From Bacillota bacterium (lineage in GTDB: Bacteria; Bacillota; Clostridia; Acetivibrionales; DSM-2933): DNA of 6,644 nt. The notes below the pieces were generated by a model. That model had not been told where the DNA came from, did no database searches, and saw only the letters and a program-made list of their open reading frames with translations. The number at the start of each line of letters is the position of its first letter. Position 1 is the stretch's first letter. The position numbers and the translations under genes are program-made. Of the stretch, positions 5,253 to 6,644 are shown one piece after another. The DNA is taken from contig JAEZNF010000339.1 of assembly GCA_023441845.1 (NCBI GenBank), positions 1 through 6,644 of the forward strand. The letters run 5' to 3'.

Positions 5253-6644
5253 ATGGCAATGTGGGTACTTAAGAGAAATGATCTGGATGTGAAGGAATTA
5301 GCTAAGTCTGCAAATATAAGTGAAACGGTTGCAACAATACTTTCATTAAGGGGTTTAAAGACACATCAGGAAATCCAACAGTTTTTATCCTGTTCAATCA
5401 GGGATTTGCATGATGCAATGCTGATGAAGGATATGGATAAGGGTACGGAGATAATAAAGGAAGCTATCATAAACCGGAAAAAAATTACTATTTATGGAGA
5501 CTATGATGTTGATGGAGTAATTAGCACATACATACTTTATTCGGCTCTTACAAAATGTGGGGCAAATGTTCAGTATTATATTCCCGACCGTGAGTCAGAA
5601 GGTTATGGAATAAATTGCGAGCGTCTCAGGCTGTTAAGGAATGAGGGATGCGACGTTTTCCTTACTTGCGATAATGGGATATCTGCCGCTGAAGAAATAA
5701 AGCTTGCAAAAGAATTGGGCATGGATGTTGTTATTACCGACCATCACGAGGTACCGTTTATTGAAGATAAAGACGGCTTGAAGAAATTCATTTTACCGCA
5801 AGCGGATGCAATAATTGATTGTAAGCAGGAGGATTGCCGTTATCCTTTTAAGCAGCTGTCCGGGGCGGGAGTTGCTTATAAATTCGCAACCGTACTGTAT
5901 GAAAAGATGGGAATACCGAAGGATCAGGCCAATGAGTATATTGAATATGTTTCCATGGCTAATATTTGCGATGTAGTGGATATTTTATATGAGAACAGGA
6001 TTCTTACCAAGCTGGGACTGGAAATGTTAAATAAGACTGGGAATACCGGCCTTAAAGCACTTTTTAAGCTGTTGGGGCTTGAAGGGAAAAAGATTGATTC
6101 ATACCATGTCGGGTTTATGATAGGACCATGTATTAATGCAACCGGGAGGCTTGAAACCGCTCAATTATCAGTGGAGCTTTTGCTGTGTGACGACCCCGGC
6201 AAAGCTGATGAAATAGCTCTTCAGCTAAGGGAGTTAAACATAAAAAGGCAGGAGTTGACCGAAAAAGGATTTAATGAGGTTTGTCAAATTATTGAGAATT
6301 CCAATTACAGCAATGACAAAGTGATATTGGTGTATAATTCCGATATACATGAAAGTATTGCAGGCATTATATCTGGCAGAATAAGGGAGAAATATAATAG
6401 ACCGGCAATTATTTTAACTGATAGCAAGGATGAACTGTTTGCCAAGGGATCCGGGCGTTCAATTGAAAAGTATAACATGTTCGAGGAGCTTACCAAATTA
6501 AAAGAACTTCTCGGCAAGTTTGGCGGGCATCAAATGGCGGCCGGCTTATCGGTAAAAAAGGAAAATATTGATGACTTGAGAATAAAATTAAATAAAAACT
6601 GCACTTTGGAGGAAAAGGATTTTATTCGAAAGCTGAGAATAGAT
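5253..6644 (+). CDS. recJ: RecJ-type single-stranded-DNA exonuclease, 3' truncated
   Basis: N-terminal 464 residues of a DHH-family 5'-3' single-stranded-DNA exonuclease of recombination and repair; the frame is still open at the right edge. Seen: motif I IYGDYDVDGV (80-89) with D83, D85 and D87; motif II TCDNGIS with D140; the DHH motif TDHHE (D163, H164, H165); LSGAGVAYK (202-210); NICDVVD with D240; and the DHHA1 signature KFGGHQMAAG with G424, G425 and H426. All metal-binding motifs of the DHH domain are intact. The ATG at 5253 is chosen because AGGTGG (5241-5246) lies six bases upstream; ATG 5259 is a possible alternative. Motif II reads TCDNG where many housekeeping RecJ proteins read TVDCG or TVDNG, which may mark a second, shorter clostridial paralog, but this is a guess without the C-terminus. 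It is preceded by its own promoter. Confidence 0.92.
   Translation, partial: MAMWVLKRNDLDVKELAKSANISETVATILSLRGLKTHQEIQQFLSCSIRDLHDAMLMKDMDKGTEIIKEAIINRKKITIYGDYDVDGVISTYILYSALTKCGANVQYYIPDRESEGYGINCERLRLLRNEGCDVFLTCDNGISAAEEIKLAKELGMDVVITDHHEVPFIEDKDGLKKFILPQADAIIDCKQEDCRYPFKQLSGAGVAYKFATVLYEKMGIPKDQANEYIEYVSMANICDVVDILYENRILTKLGLEMLNKTGNTGLKALFKLLGLEGKKIDSYHVGFMIGPCINATGRLETAQLSVELLLCDDPGKADEIALQLRELNIKRQELTEKGFNEVCQIIENSNYSNDKVILVYNSDIHESIAGIISGRIREKYNRPAIILTDSKDELFAKGSGRSIEKYNMFEELTKLKELLGKFGGHQMAAGLSVKKENIDDLRIKLNKNCTLEEKDFIRKLRID

Overview
The window looks like chromosomal DNA of a low-GC Gram-positive anaerobe of the class Clostridia. This is inferred from the AT-rich intergenic DNA, strong AGGAG-type ribosome binding sites, consensus sigma-A promoters, a DUF2325 gene and a nitrogenase-like gene pair. 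Species cannot be set from the sequence alone. No tRNA, rRNA, CRISPR array or insertion sequence was seen.

Bases 1-2715 hold the end of a plus-strand operon: two overlapping genes for the two subunits of a nitrogenase-superfamily component-1 protein (NifD-like, then NifK-like). The first gene is cut by the left edge. Together the subunits keep all six cysteines that hold the P-cluster in nitrogenase. The alpha-type subunit keeps the cysteine that ligates the active-site cofactor, but lacks the cofactor histidine and two residues needed for N2 reduction. The pair is therefore more likely a nitrogenase-like reductase of other specificity, or a NifEN-like scaffold, than a true nitrogenase. This is the most interesting part of the window.

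Bases 2716-3006 are non-coding as far as can be seen and end in a perfect 14-bp stem. It sits between convergent operons and probably terminates the plus-strand one, perhaps both.

Bases 3007-4300 hold a minus-strand unit, read right to left: a consensus promoter overlapped by a 17-bp-period direct repeat, an intracellular alpha/beta hydrolase with an intact Ser-Asp-His triad, a DUF2325 protein 19 bases further on, and possibly a 14-codon small ORF before the terminator.

Bases 4300-4981 hold a divergently transcribed GNAT acetyltransferase with its own promoter. After about 270 non-coding bases, a further promoter drives the N-terminal 464 codons of a RecJ-type DHH exonuclease that runs off the right edge. 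The hydrolase, GNAT and recJ genes show no evident functional link to the nitrogenase-like pair.
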